Source of the DNA: Niastella yeongjuensis | Lineage (GTDB): Bacteria > Bacteroidota > Bacteroidia > Chitinophagales > Chitinophagaceae | Assembly: GCF_900110245.1 (NCBI RefSeq) | Contig: NZ_FOCZ01000001.1 | Location: 62,001 to 126,000 of the forward strand | Direction of reading: 5' to 3' | Length of the DNA: 64,000 bases | Part shown: piece after piece, positions 41,086 to 48,901 of the stretch | Layout: each line of letters opens with the position of its first letter | How positions within the stretch are numbered: the stretch's first letter is position 1 | Program-made: the position numbers and the translations under genes | The notes under the pieces: model-generated | The model's database searches: none | Told to the model about the DNA's origin: nothing | The model's input: the letters and a program-made list of their open reading frames with translations, nothing else

Positions 41086-41520
41086 TTAAGCCTTCTGACT
41101 TTGGTTTACCCGTACTTCCCATTTAAGGTCTCCCCCAGCGCGACGCAGGGTTTCGGCCACGGAGCAATATTTGTCCATCGACAGCTCGCAGGCGCGTTTG
41201 GCTTTGTCGGGATCGATATTTCCGGTGAGTTCGAATACGATGGTAACGTCTTTCCAGATGGAGGGTTCTTTACCGGCTTCGCGCTCCCCTTCTATTTTCA
41301 TGCTGAACCCTTCGATGGTTTGCCGCTGTTTTTTCAGAATGCTCACAATATCGATGCCGCTACAGCCGCCCAGGCCCATTAGCAGCATTTGCATTGGCCG
41401 AACGCCAAAATTAGTTCCGCCGCCCTCAACACTGGTATCCATGCGCACGGTATGCCCATTAGCGTCTTTCGCTTCAAATCCATAATCTCCGTCGACCCTT
41501 TCCAATTCAATTTTTATCAT
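41086..41520 (-). CDS. OsmC family protein
   Basis: A 144-residue OsmC/Ohr-superfamily protein. The motif MGLGGCSGIDIVSILKKQRQ carries one of the two redox cysteines; the second expected Cys near the C-terminal helix is seen in KRACELSMDKYCSVAE. The family detoxifies organic peroxides with thiol cofactors. The gene is divergent from metX over a 70-base gap and lies upstream of metZ in the same direction, so it may belong to sulfur or thiol metabolism by context. The substrate is unknown. Confidence 0.85.
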   Translation of the reverse strand: MIKIELERVDGDYGFEAKDANGHTVRMDTSVEGGGTNFGVRPMQMLLMGLGGCSGIDIVSILKKQRQTIEGFSMKIEGEREAGKEPSIWKDVTIVFELTGNIDPDKAKRACELSMDKYCSVAETLRRAGGDLKWEVRVNQSQKA

Positions 41521-41590
41521 GGTAAAGATTTTTGCAAATGTAATTCATGCAGGCATTTACTTTGCACCCTTAATTATTAGCCAGGGGCCA

Positions 41591-42601
41591 ATGAAGCAAT
41601 TTGAATATAACAGACCTTTCAAACTCGAAAACGGGCAGGAACTGCCTTCATTAACCATTGCATATCATACTTATGGGACGTTAAATGCCGAAAAAAACAA
41701 CGTAATATGGGTATGTCATGCACTTACCGCCAACTCCGATGCAGCCGACTGGTGGCAGGGAGTAGTTGGATCCGGCTGTGTAATTAACCCCGAAACGCAC
41801 TTTATTGTTTGCGCCAATATACTGGGTAGTTGTTACGGAACCACCGGACCATTGAGTATCAATTCTTTAACTGGAAAGCCCTGGTTACATGAGTTTCCGC
41901 TGATCACCATCCGCGATATGGTGAATGCCCATATTTTACTTCGGAAACACCTGGGAATCGATTCCATTCACCTCCTTATGGGGGGAAGCATGGGTGGTTA
42001 CCAGGCCATGGAATGGACTATTTTGGAAAAAGACGTGATCAAAAACCTGTTTTTACTGGCCACCTCCCCCGCCGAGAGCGCCTGGGGTATTGCCATACAC
42101 GCCACCCAACGCCTGGCCATTGAAGCCGACTGCACCTGGCAACAGGATACCCCTGAAGCCGGACAAAAAGGCCTGAAGGCAGCCCGCGCCGTTGGGATGC
42201 TCACCTACCGCAACTATGGCATTATGGTGCAAAAACAAACCGATAGCGATACAGAGAAATTAAATGATTATAAAGCGGCCTCCTACATCAATTACCAGGG
42301 CGATAAACTGGTAAAGCGTTTTAATGCCTACAGCTACTGGATGCTTACCAAGGCCCTGGACACCCATCAAATAGCCCGCGGCCGTGGCGGCAATGTGGAA
42401 GCCGTGCTGCAAAGCATTCAACAACGCACACTGCTTATAGGCATCAGCAGCGACATCTTATGCCCGCTCACAGAACAACGCCATATGCAGGAACACCTGC
42501 CCAACTGTACACTGGTTGAAATTGACAGCGTTTATGGCCATGATGGGTTTATGGTGGAAGTGGAAAAGATCGGGAAAGTGTTGCAGGGATGGCTGGGGTA
42601 G
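41591..42601 (+). CDS. metX: Homoserine O-acetyltransferase
   Basis: A 336-residue alpha/beta-hydrolase-fold acyltransferase that activates homoserine for methionine synthesis. The nucleophile elbow LLMGGSMGGYQAMEW (Ser), the Asp in GISSDILCPL and the His in YGHDGFMVE make the triad. The N-terminal region FKLENGQELPSLTIAYHTYG is typical. I use ATG 41591 rather than the frame opening at 41519. MetX proteins may use acetyl- or succinyl-CoA; I cannot tell which. A different-frame ORF begins within its last codons. Confidence 0.92.
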   Translation: MKQFEYNRPFKLENGQELPSLTIAYHTYGTLNAEKNNVIWVCHALTANSDAADWWQGVVGSGCVINPETHFIVCANILGSCYGTTGPLSINSLTGKPWLHEFPLITIRDMVNAHILLRKHLGIDSIHLLMGGSMGGYQAMEWTILEKDVIKNLFLLATSPAESAWGIAIHATQRLAIEADCTWQQDTPEAGQKGLKAARAVGMLTYRNYGIMVQKQTDSDTEKLNDYKAASYINYQGDKLVKRFNAYSYWMLTKALDTHQIARGRGGNVEAVLQSIQQRTLLIGISSDILCPLTEQRHMQEHLPNCTLVEIDSVYGHDGFMVEVEKIGKVLQGWLG

Positions 42602-42756
42602 TGTGGAACAGTGCTAATCCAGATGATCAAACCAATGCAGGCGGCACCTTGGGCTCTGCTAAAATGACGAATCAATTGACGCCTAAAAACAACAACGTTC
42701 GGGTTAAACCTGATACGATAAAAATGCCTAATGATACCCTGATCATAAAAAATTAA
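42589..42756 (+). pseudogene. Orphan 55-codon ORF, possible tail of a lost small lipoprotein
   Basis: The frame starts inside the last codons of metX and reads NSANPDDQTNAGGTLGSAKM, then Asn/Lys/Pro-rich sequence ending MPNDTLIIKN. Composition resembles the unstructured mature part of small Chitinophagaceae lipoproteins. It lacks a signal peptide, however, and uses the metX end as its start. It fills the metX-MFS gap exactly and overlaps the MFS stop by four bases. It is either a remnant or chance. Confidence 0.35.
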
Positions 42757-43961
42757 GGTAATTGCTTTTTGACATCAGTCCCTTTACCATACAACACAAA
42801 GATCAACGTTCCGGCTACTCCAAATACGGCAGCTGTAAAGAGATTAAAAGCGGGGCTCATCTTCCAGATAAAACCACCAAGGAAGGCAGCAAATGAAACT
42901 ATAAAATCACGTATAAAATAGTATAACCCATAAGCCCTTGCCTTTGCTTCTTTTGGGCACAGGTCAAGGATGATCGCCTTTCGGGTTGGTTCGCCAAACT
43001 CTTTCAGTCCACGTATGACAAAGGCAACAATAAGCGCCACAAAACTTTTACTGAAGAACAGCACCACCGGAAAAATAGTAAAGAATAAAAACGTGATCAC
43101 CACAAAAGGTTTTCGTTCTACTCTATCTGAAAAGCTGGCTACCGGTATATAGATCAATGCTGCCGTTATCATTTCAATTGCGGTAAGCAATCCAAACTGC
43201 TCCGGTGATACTTTTATAATATCCAAACACCAGATTACCACAAACACATAAGGGATTTGTTCACAAAAGCGGATCAGGATATCAGACACCAACAGGTTCT
43301 TTAACCGCACATCCATTTGCCGCCACAAGGCAACCGGATGAATGGGTTGATATGGAGCGGCTGCAGTGTCTTTGATAAATAATTGCAACACCATTCCCAG
43401 CAAACAAAAAACCAGGGAGATAATAAACGCGGTTTTTATTCCAGCAACCAACCCATACGATGTGATCAGGAAACCGCCAACTATTGGTCCCACAGCCATT
43501 GGTATTCGCCTGATAATAGCATGCATGGAAATGCCCATGGCTGTCTTTGAACTTCCCAACGACTTAGCTATAAGCGACATGCTTGCCGGTAATGAGATCG
43601 CGCTCCATGCTGAGAAGAAGATCATTCCAATAAAAACAGCTATCCAGTTGGTAAAGAAAATCGCAACCAGGTATCCAGCTATAGCCGTCAGATTAAAAAG
43701 CAGAAACGACCGCCGGTGCCCTAACCTATCGGCCATGTAACCACCCGGCAGGGACCAGAACGCATTCAGGATATTCTGCAAAAAACCCAGCGCCCCAATA
43801 ATAAGCGTAGTAGCACCAATACCTTCGAGGTATTTGGGCAGGAACCGGTCCCACAACTTTTCACCGGTGAGCATTAAGAGGGTGAGGCCAAAGAGATAAA
43901 CAACACTTCTTTTTAACCCAAGGAATTCAGTCAACTTGCGAATAGTAGTATTTGAGGTCAT
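42753..43961 (-). CDS. MFS family transporter
   Basis: A 402-residue protein with about twelve hydrophobic segments. The MFS loop 2-3 motif GGYMADRLGHRRSFLL and a second-half counterpart near VASFSDRVERKPFVV are present. A long central loop with DTAAAPYQPIHPVALWRQMD separates the halves. The substrate is unknown. It lies between metX (convergent) and the TonB receptor (same direction, terminator in between). Context does not firmly assign it to sulfur metabolism. Confidence 0.85.
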   Translation of the reverse strand: MTSNTTIRKLTEFLGLKRSVVYLFGLTLLMLTGEKLWDRFLPKYLEGIGATTLIIGALGFLQNILNAFWSLPGGYMADRLGHRRSFLLFNLTAIAGYLVAIFFTNWIAVFIGMIFFSAWSAISLPASMSLIAKSLGSSKTAMGISMHAIIRRIPMAVGPIVGGFLITSYGLVAGIKTAFIISLVFCLLGMVLQLFIKDTAAAPYQPIHPVALWRQMDVRLKNLLVSDILIRFCEQIPYVFVVIWCLDIIKVSPEQFGLLTAIEMITAALIYIPVASFSDRVERKPFVVITFLFFTIFPVVLFFSKSFVALIVAFVIRGLKEFGEPTRKAIILDLCPKEAKARAYGLYYFIRDFIVSFAAFLGGFIWKMSPAFNLFTAAVFGVAGTLIFVLYGKGTDVKKQLP

Positions 43962-44002
43962 GAGAATAAAGCTATAGAGCGATTTTGGAGAGAAATGGGT
44001 TT

Positions 44003-44036
44003 AAAAAAGAACCCCCGACGTTTTCGTCGGGGGTTT
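44003..44036 (-). terminator. Terminator of the TonB-dependent receptor gene
   Basis: Stem AACCCCCGACG/CGTCGGGGGTT with a four-base loop, followed leftward by CTTTTTT, 30 bases past the stop. Confidence 0.9.
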
Positions 44037-44065
44037 ACTATTAAAACATGCCTGATCTATACTTT

Positions 44066-47000
44066 TTACTTCAACAAACCATCGATCGTAAACGCTACAT
44101 AATACAAACCACCAATGGTTGGTCCGCCAGCGTATTGGATATAACGGTGGTTCAGCAGATTGGCGCCACCGGCTTTGATGCTGGCATTTACTTTTGGCAC
44201 GCGATAAGTTACCTGTGCATCGATCGTTTGGTAAGCGGAAATGGTGCCGGTTACCAGCGGGCTCTCCCACAGGAATGAATCCTGCCAGCGCCATACTACA
44301 TTAAACCCTACATTCTTGAACACTTCGCGGTTTCCAAACGACAGGTTGGTTGACCATTTTGGGGTATTGAACCCGGTTACAAAGATGTCGTCGGTTTTGT
44401 TTGATTTCATTTGGTTGAAACTCAAATTACCGGCTACGGTATATTTCTTAAAGAAGTTCCAGGTTACGCCTAATGCTGATCCATAGTTGTAATAAGCGTT
44501 CTTGGCATTGGTGTATACGCGATAACGTTCCTGTCCTTTGCTGGCTGAATTACCGGTAGTAGCGTCAGCTTTAGACACATCGCGGTTACGATCGAGCATG
44601 GCGATAACAGCTGCATCTGACCCCACCGTTTCACCAATAGGCACAAACACCTGCACCTGTCCCAGAAAGCCTACATATTTGTTGGTATAGGCATCCACAT
44701 CGACGATGAGGGTATTATCCAGTAAAACGCTTTTATAACCTACCTCAAATGAAGTGATTTGCTCGGGTCGCGCTTTTGGTAGGTTAGCCCATTGCAGCAG
44801 ATCGCGGTTGGCCAGTGCGGCGGCATCGCTGTTACCTTGTGATGCTACGGCTGCGTTAAAATTAACTACCGATTGCTGAGTGTAACTGTTTTCCAGGTAG
44901 CCCAATCCTTCGTTTATATAAGATAAGCTGCCCACGCGTTTTACACGGCCATTGTTTACATATGACAACGCTTCAAACAGGGCCGGGAAGCGGTATCCTT
45001 GTTGGTAAGTGAAGCGGAAATTGTGTCGTTGATTGGCAGTATATACGGCTGCCAAACGAGGAGTAAATTTGGGATCAAACTCGGGATTGTAATCATAGCG
45101 TAATGATCCAAACAATTTCAATTTATCATTGAAGAAGGTTTTGGTAACCTGCGCAAAGCCGCCGAATTTTTTATAGTATACATTGCTACCAAAATCGCTG
45201 CTATCAGGCACTTTGCCATCTACCATCACCGGTTTGTTCCGGTCTGAAATGGGGCGTGAGAAATCAACGAAATTATTTCCATCGGGGATCACTTCGTAAA
45301 TACGGGCATCGGCGCCAATCAGCAGGTCAAATGCTTTAGTGTACTTCGACAGGTCCCACTGTGCTTCGGTGTGGTACATGCGGCTTTTTTGTACCAGGGC
45401 CGCACCACCGGTGGCGGGTGCGTCGGGAATGGTGCTTGATTTTATGTCCCAGTTATTGATCTTGGTAATGGTGTTCTTCAATGCATCAAATTCAGGTGTA
45501 CCAGGCTCAACGCGACCGGCATCTGCTTTACCACGGGCATATGCATTGGCCGCTGCCAGGTTATCGGAAGTTAAATTGCCGCCATTGTTTGCCGCATATT
45601 CTTGTAAGGCATTTTTATATTTAGTTGCCCAGGCTGTTTGTGAACCACCACTCGCCAGGTCAAGGTTATCGGCCAGTGGTTTTACGTTATAGGAGTCGCC
45701 GGTATTTTCTAATGATACGTAACTACGGATCACGTAATTGCTTCCTTTCAATTCGAGGTGATGGTTCTGCACTTTCACATTATCAAGCCGGATCTTGTTA
45801 CCGCGTTGAAACACGCCGTCCATCTGTCCAAACCGGTAAGAATAAGACAACTCTGCATTTTCGGTTAGTCGGTAATGTGCCGCCAGGTCAACTTTCAGGT
45901 TGCTCACCTTGGGACTAACCAGGTCGGTTTCCCAGTAACCAGTACGTACTACACGCAAAGTTTGATTGGGTTTGTTATCAATCGTTAAACCGCTGATAGC
46001 AGATGTATTACTTCCTGCCAGCGCATCATCGCCATATTTATTCCAGCCGTCGAAGGCTGCGTTGTTCTCTCCGTTTAGTGAGGGGAAGTTAGGGTTTGCG
46101 CTTTTCAGGTTGTTAGGGTTTTGATCGAGACGGGTATTGGAGCGCCAGTCGATCCCCTGCATATAGCCTACGTTTACCTTGAAGGCAAATTTATTATGGA
46201 ACAATGCTTTCGCATACCGGATAGCTGATTCGGTTAATAACGCAGGTGAATGATCGATGCCATCAACATGATTAACACCTGTTTTATGATAGAGGCTCAA
46301 TCCCTGGCTATTGAAAGGGTTTTTCGTGAGCAGGTTAGCCATCCCGTTGATCGCATTCATACCATACAAAGCCGAAGCGGCTCCGGGTGTAATTTCAACG
46401 CTTTGAATATCCAATTCGGTGGGACCAATGGCATTACCGAGCGGAACGCCTAAAGTGGCGGCCTGCATATCTACCCCATCAACCAGCTGCATAAAGCGAA
46501 AGTTGTTTGGAATATTAAAGCCACGGGTATTGGGCACTTTAAAAGTTAAACTGGAAGTGGTCATTTGTACGCCCTTTACATTTTCCAGGGCATCGTAGAA
46601 GTTAGGCGCCGGGGTTTCTTTTATGGCCCGGATATCCAGCTTTTGAATGGCTACCGGCGATTTCAGAATGCTTTCCGGTACACGCGATGCAGTAACTACT
46701 ACTTCATTCCCCAATACGGTTTGCGTTACCATGGCTACCTGTAATTTGGAACCGAGACTTTTTACTTCCAGCTCCTGTGGTTTAAACCCTACTGAAGTAA
46801 AAACCAGGGTAAAGGGTAACTTTTGCTTGGTACGTAATATAAAGCTGCCTGAATTATCGGTAATGGTGCCCGTTACCGAGCCTTTTATCTGTACACTTAC
46901 ATCTGATAAGGGTTCATTCTTTTCGTGATTGATCACAGTACCGGAAATCTCGATCAACGCTACGGTTTGGGATATAGCTGTAGAACACACCAACAGGGCC

Positions 47001-47113
47001 ATTGACGCCAAAACGCCATATTTCAGTTTATTAAAGCGGTTCAATTTTGTGAAGAGGCCGTTGTACAAGGTTTTGGTCACAAGCAACCAGCCTGTTGGTT
47101 TTGCTGTTTTCAT
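44066..47113 (-). CDS. TonB-dependent receptor with carboxypeptidase-like N-terminal domain
   Basis: A 1015-residue outer membrane receptor. The signal peptide is long, with a basic N-terminal extension before ASMALLVCSTAISQ (about residue 49). A carboxypeptidase-regulatory-like domain follows (about 53-135, ISGTVINHEKNEPLSDVSVQIKG), then a plug domain (about 145-260, with ITPGAASALYGMNAINGMANL). A large beta-barrel ends in the typical YVAFTIDGLLK. No SusD partner is present, so it is not a sus-type pair. It follows the sulfur operon in the same direction behind three repeated regulatory units, suggesting uptake of a sulfur compound. The ligand is inferred from position only. Confidence 0.88.
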   Translation of the reverse strand: MKTAKPTGWLLVTKTLYNGLFTKLNRFNKLKYGVLASMALLVCSTAISQTVALIEISGTVINHEKNEPLSDVSVQIKGSVTGTITDNSGSFILRTKQKLPFTLVFTSVGFKPQELEVKSLGSKLQVAMVTQTVLGNEVVVTASRVPESILKSPVAIQKLDIRAIKETPAPNFYDALENVKGVQMTTSSLTFKVPNTRGFNIPNNFRFMQLVDGVDMQAATLGVPLGNAIGPTELDIQSVEITPGAASALYGMNAINGMANLLTKNPFNSQGLSLYHKTGVNHVDGIDHSPALLTESAIRYAKALFHNKFAFKVNVGYMQGIDWRSNTRLDQNPNNLKSANPNFPSLNGENNAAFDGWNKYGDDALAGSNTSAISGLTIDNKPNQTLRVVRTGYWETDLVSPKVSNLKVDLAAHYRLTENAELSYSYRFGQMDGVFQRGNKIRLDNVKVQNHHLELKGSNYVIRSYVSLENTGDSYNVKPLADNLDLASGGSQTAWATKYKNALQEYAANNGGNLTSDNLAAANAYARGKADAGRVEPGTPEFDALKNTITKINNWDIKSSTIPDAPATGGAALVQKSRMYHTEAQWDLSKYTKAFDLLIGADARIYEVIPDGNNFVDFSRPISDRNKPVMVDGKVPDSSDFGSNVYYKKFGGFAQVTKTFFNDKLKLFGSLRYDYNPEFDPKFTPRLAAVYTANQRHNFRFTYQQGYRFPALFEALSYVNNGRVKRVGSLSYINEGLGYLENSYTQQSVVNFNAAVASQGNSDAAALANRDLLQWANLPKARPEQITSFEVGYKSVLLDNTLIVDVDAYTNKYVGFLGQVQVFVPIGETVGSDAAVIAMLDRNRDVSKADATTGNSASKGQERYRVYTNAKNAYYNYGSALGVTWNFFKKYTVAGNLSFNQMKSNKTDDIFVTGFNTPKWSTNLSFGNREVFKNVGFNVVWRWQDSFLWESPLVTGTISAYQTIDAQVTYRVPKVNASIKAGGANLLNHRYIQYAGGPTIGGLYYVAFTIDGLLK

Positions 47114-47176
47114 TGTTCTTTGGTTTATTCATTCATATTAGCCTATTATTTTAATAGACTATAAGGTTATAATAAA

Positions 47177-47197
47177 ACCCCGGTTTGTTTTCGGGGT
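47177..47197 (-). terminator. Hairpin 1 upstream of the TonB receptor
   Basis: Stem ACCCCG/CGGGGT with a nine-base loop, followed leftward by TTTTATT. It lies between repeat motifs 2 and 3 of the tandem units. Confidence 0.6.
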
Positions 47198-47254
47198 GTG
47201 CATCTGGCCAAATAAACATGTCCATTAATTTACTAGACTATCTGAGCCTTTAAA

Positions 47255-47283
47255 AATCCCGGCTGGTTTCAATAGCCGGGATT
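47255..47283 (-). terminator. Hairpin 2 upstream of the TonB receptor
   Basis: A 10-bp stem AATCCCGGCT/AGCCGGGATT followed by TTTTAAA on the minus strand; a good intrinsic-terminator shape inside the leader region. Confidence 0.75.
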
Positions 47284-47336
47284 GCTTACGGCAACAAATA
47301 TAGTCCATTATTTTACTAGACTTATAATTTATTTTT

Positions 47337-47364
47337 AATCCCGGTAAGATTTTTTACCGGGATT
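47337..47364 (-). terminator. Terminator of the sulfur assimilation operon
   Basis: Stem AATCCCGGTAA/TTACCGGGATT, four bases past the last gene of the operon. The tail is A/T-rich rather than a pure T-run. Confidence 0.7.
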
Positions 47365-47368
47365 GCTA

Positions 47369-48898
47369 TTAAAAGATCTTAACGATAATTTTCAGGCTCC
47401 AGAACATTACCAATATCCCTAATAAGATCAACGAAGTTTTACGTGGTAATTTACCAGCCAGTTTTGCCGCCAGTGGCGCAGCCAGTAAACCGCCCAGGAT
47501 CAGGGCTACAATCACCTGCCAGTGTGTTACCCCTAACAGGGTAAAAAATGTAAAGGCACTGGCCAGGGTAACAAAGAATTCGGTCAGGCTTACAGACCCT
47601 ATTACAAACCGGGGACTGCGGCCTTTGGTAATTAAGGTAGTGGTTACAATGGGTCCCCAGCCACCGCCACCAAATGAATCGAGAAAACCGCCAAACCCGG
47701 CCAGCCAGCCGTAGTGTTTGAATTTCTTTTTCTTCTTTTCTTTTTTGAACGCATTCCACAGTATGCGTAAACCCAATATCATGGTATAGCAGGCGATAAC
47801 GGGTTTCAGGTAGATCGTTTGTGAATCGCCATATTTTGACAACAGTATGGCTCCTAATACAGCTCCTATTACCCCGGGGATCACCAATGCTTTAAACAGC
47901 TTTTTATTTACGTTGCCGAATTTGTAGTGGCTGTACCCTGAAGCGCCGCTGGCAAACATTTCGGCGGTGTGTATACTGCCACTCATTGCAGCCGGACTAA
48001 CCCCGGCTGTTAATAAGATAGTAGCACTGGTAACACCATAGCCCATTCCTAATGCGCCATCAACCAATTGCGCCAGAAAACCAGCCAGTACCATCCAGTG
48101 GAAGTTCGGGTCCAGCTGATGGTACCATTTTACTGTATCGTCGGCTATACGTTGAAAGGGTAAGTAAGAGAATATAAAGTGACCTACCAGCATCAGGGCA
48201 AATGCGATAAGAGAATAGGTAGCGATTTTTCGAACGCGCCGTTCTCTTTCTACATTATCCTTTTCAACCAGAATGCGGGTGAGCTCGTTCAGCCGTTTTA
48301 CTTTGTATTCAAAATTGCCATTCAACTTATTCCTTACTGCATGCAGGTTATTGATCATGTCGTCCAGCTCGTTTGGCAGGGCATGGCTCAATACTTCTTT
48401 TATGCGTTTGGCGGCAGTAGGCGATTTTCCGTTGGTAGAAATGGCAATTTTCAAATTACCTTTTTGTACAATGGAACTCAGATAAAAATCGCATTGTTCA
48501 GGCGTATCGGCCACGTTTACCAGGATCTTCTTTTCCTTTGCAGCCGCCCTGATAGCCAGGCTCGTCTCATTTTCATTCACCGCAATAATAACCAGGTCCT
48601 TGTTTTCCAGGTCGGCTTGTATAAAGCCGCGTTCATGAAGGGTTACGTTGGGATGGCTTTTGGCCAGTTTACGTACCTCATCAGAGATGCTAAGAGCTAC
48701 AACAGTAACCGGGGCAGCCGGCGAATTACCCAGCAGTGCAGACAGCTTTTCTGCACCTACTTTGCCCCCTCCTACCAGCAATACTTTTAACTCTTCCAGC
48801 TTTAAAAAAACAGGAAATAAAAGATTGCCCGGGTCGGTTGTTGCGCCAGTTGTTTGTTTTACCGGTATTTTTTGTTCTGTTGTCATGCTTCCCAGCAT
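47369..48898 (-). CDS. Fusion: siroheme precorrin-2 dehydrogenase domain + TauE/SafE (TSUP) sulfite exporter-like domain
   Basis: A 509-residue two-domain protein. Residues about 25-205 form a CysG-N/Met8-type domain with the NAD-binding VLLVGGGKVGAEKL, VADTPEQCDFY and STNGKSPTAAKRIKEVL. It oxidises precorrin-2 and may insert iron to make siroheme. A short helix follows, then from about 225 one lone membrane helix and a TSUP domain (about 265-509) with seven or so helices and GGFLDSFGGGGWGPIVTTTLI. TSUP proteins move sulfite, sulfonates or sulfur oxyanions. The fusion links siroheme supply for CysI to handling of its substrate. It starts three bases after the cysI stop; ATG 48886 is an alternative start. 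Confidence 0.85.
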   Translation of the reverse strand: MLGSMTTEQKIPVKQTTGATTDPGNLLFPVFLKLEELKVLLVGGGKVGAEKLSALLGNSPAAPVTVVALSISDEVRKLAKSHPNVTLHERGFIQADLENKDLVIIAVNENETSLAIRAAAKEKKILVNVADTPEQCDFYLSSIVQKGNLKIAISTNGKSPTAAKRIKEVLSHALPNELDDMINNLHAVRNKLNGNFEYKVKRLNELTRILVEKDNVERERRVRKIATYSLIAFALMLVGHFIFSYLPFQRIADDTVKWYHQLDPNFHWMVLAGFLAQLVDGALGMGYGVTSATILLTAGVSPAAMSGSIHTAEMFASGASGYSHYKFGNVNKKLFKALVIPGVIGAVLGAILLSKYGDSQTIYLKPVIACYTMILGLRILWNAFKKEKKKKKFKHYGWLAGFGGFLDSFGGGGWGPIVTTTLITKGRSPRFVIGSVSLTEFFVTLASAFTFFTLLGVTHWQVIVALILGGLLAAPLAAKLAGKLPRKTSLILLGILVMFWSLKIIVKIF

Positions 48899-48901
48899 TT
48901 T

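Larger units (their letters stand above)
47141..47364 (-). promoter_or_regulatory. Three tandem ~80-bp operator-hairpin units upstream of the TonB receptor
   Basis: Read on the minus strand, each unit has a near-identical 20-bp motif (best copy AGTCTAGTAAAATAATGGAC) at 47303-47325, 47220-47241 and 47141-47162. The first two motifs are followed by a hairpin with a T-rich end (47255-47283 and 47177-47197). A third hairpin (47337-47364) ends the upstream operon. A TATATTTG box directly follows the first motif at 47295-47302. The palindromic form with ATAGTC/GACTAT ends recalls 25-bp Rrf2-family operators, which is inference. Confidence 0.65.

Noticed and set aside
41521-41590. Methionine riboswitch or leader in the osmC-metX gap
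   Set aside because: The gap is only 70 bases, with no structured element beyond a weak promoter-like TACTTTG.
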